From JADGHX01 sp963837755 (GTDB taxonomy: Bacteria > Pseudomonadota > Gammaproteobacteria > Steroidobacterales > Steroidobacteraceae): a DNA stretch of 64,000 nt. Location: NCBI GenBank assembly GCA_963837755.1, contig CAWIOP010000001.1, positions 1,922,001 to 1,986,000 on the forward strand, in the 5' to 3' direction. Of the stretch, positions 63,981-64,000 are shown piece after piece. The first letter of the stretch is position 1. Each line of letters opens with the position of its first letter. The position numbers and the translations under genes were made by a program. The notes beneath the pieces are model-generated. The model was given only the letters and a program-made list of their open reading frames with translations. It was not told where the DNA came from and did no database searches.

Positions 63981-64000
63981 CTTCGCCACCCACGAGGAAC

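Noticed and set aside
1..64000. CRISPR arrays, tRNA/rRNA genes, insertion sequences
   Set aside because: No regularly spaced direct repeats, no cloverleaf with CCA-type end, and no transposase motifs were seen by eye. A computational scan could still find a weak case.

Overview
The window is about 65% GC and almost fully coding. A fused RlmKL methyltransferase, a full-length HrpA helicase, a large TonB-dependent receptor, an AcrAB/MexAB-type RND pump, a TIGR02001-type porin and a DUF6491-type lipoprotein suggest a free-living Gammaproteobacterium, perhaps near the Steroidobacterales/Nevskiales/Xanthomonadales. That placement is inference from gene content. No rRNA, tRNA, CRISPR array or insertion sequence was recognised.

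Left part (1-21 kb), mostly envelope and housekeeping genes: a truncated exported glycosidase; an exported amidohydrolase coupled to a TPR-sulfotransferase; a TonB receptor; an unusual membrane/PAS fusion; an exported SDR plus exported cupin pair; an outer-membrane barrel; an EamA transporter; an RND pump with its membrane fusion protein but no outer-membrane channel; a NYN-LOTUS protein; a small XRE regulator; FolE; a DUF3313-like protein; and typA, broken by two single-base insertions.

Middle part (21-40 kb), an accessory and probably defence region: a ThiF-like protein, DUF2721, three small XRE regulators, a GH100-like enzyme, and two small two-TM proteins resembling the TRADD-N-associated membrane domain. 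One of these is divergent from an XRE gene, with a perfect 17-bp palindrome over its promoter. Then come a lone MacB/LolD-type ATPase and a complete Wadjet type II anti-plasmid operon (jetA-jetB-jetC-jetD, minus strand, with one frameshift inside the jetC coiled coil). A divergent SWIM/SNF2 helicase carrying about fifteen indels follows, then a DUF4143 ATPase behind a 17-bp-arm hairpin.

Right part (40-64 kb): a HEAT-repeat protein with a well-translated 22-codon leader ORF, a cupin, an SGNH hydrolase, gallate dioxygenase (galA, many indels), a CPBP protease, HrpA, an M28 peptidase, a CorA-like protein, several small exported proteins, a porin, and an amine/beta-alanine catabolic locus (class III aminotransferase with indels, PuuR-like XRE-cupin regulator, aldehyde dehydrogenase). 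After it lie rlmKL plus a haloacid dehalogenase, an FAH-family hydrolase and a HEPN-like protein at the edge.

Five genes (typA, jetC, the SNF2 gene, galA, bauA) need single-base corrections, nearly all of them extra G or C bases, while the remaining genes read through cleanly. This looks more like local sequence error than gene decay and should be resolved before these genes are called pseudogenes.
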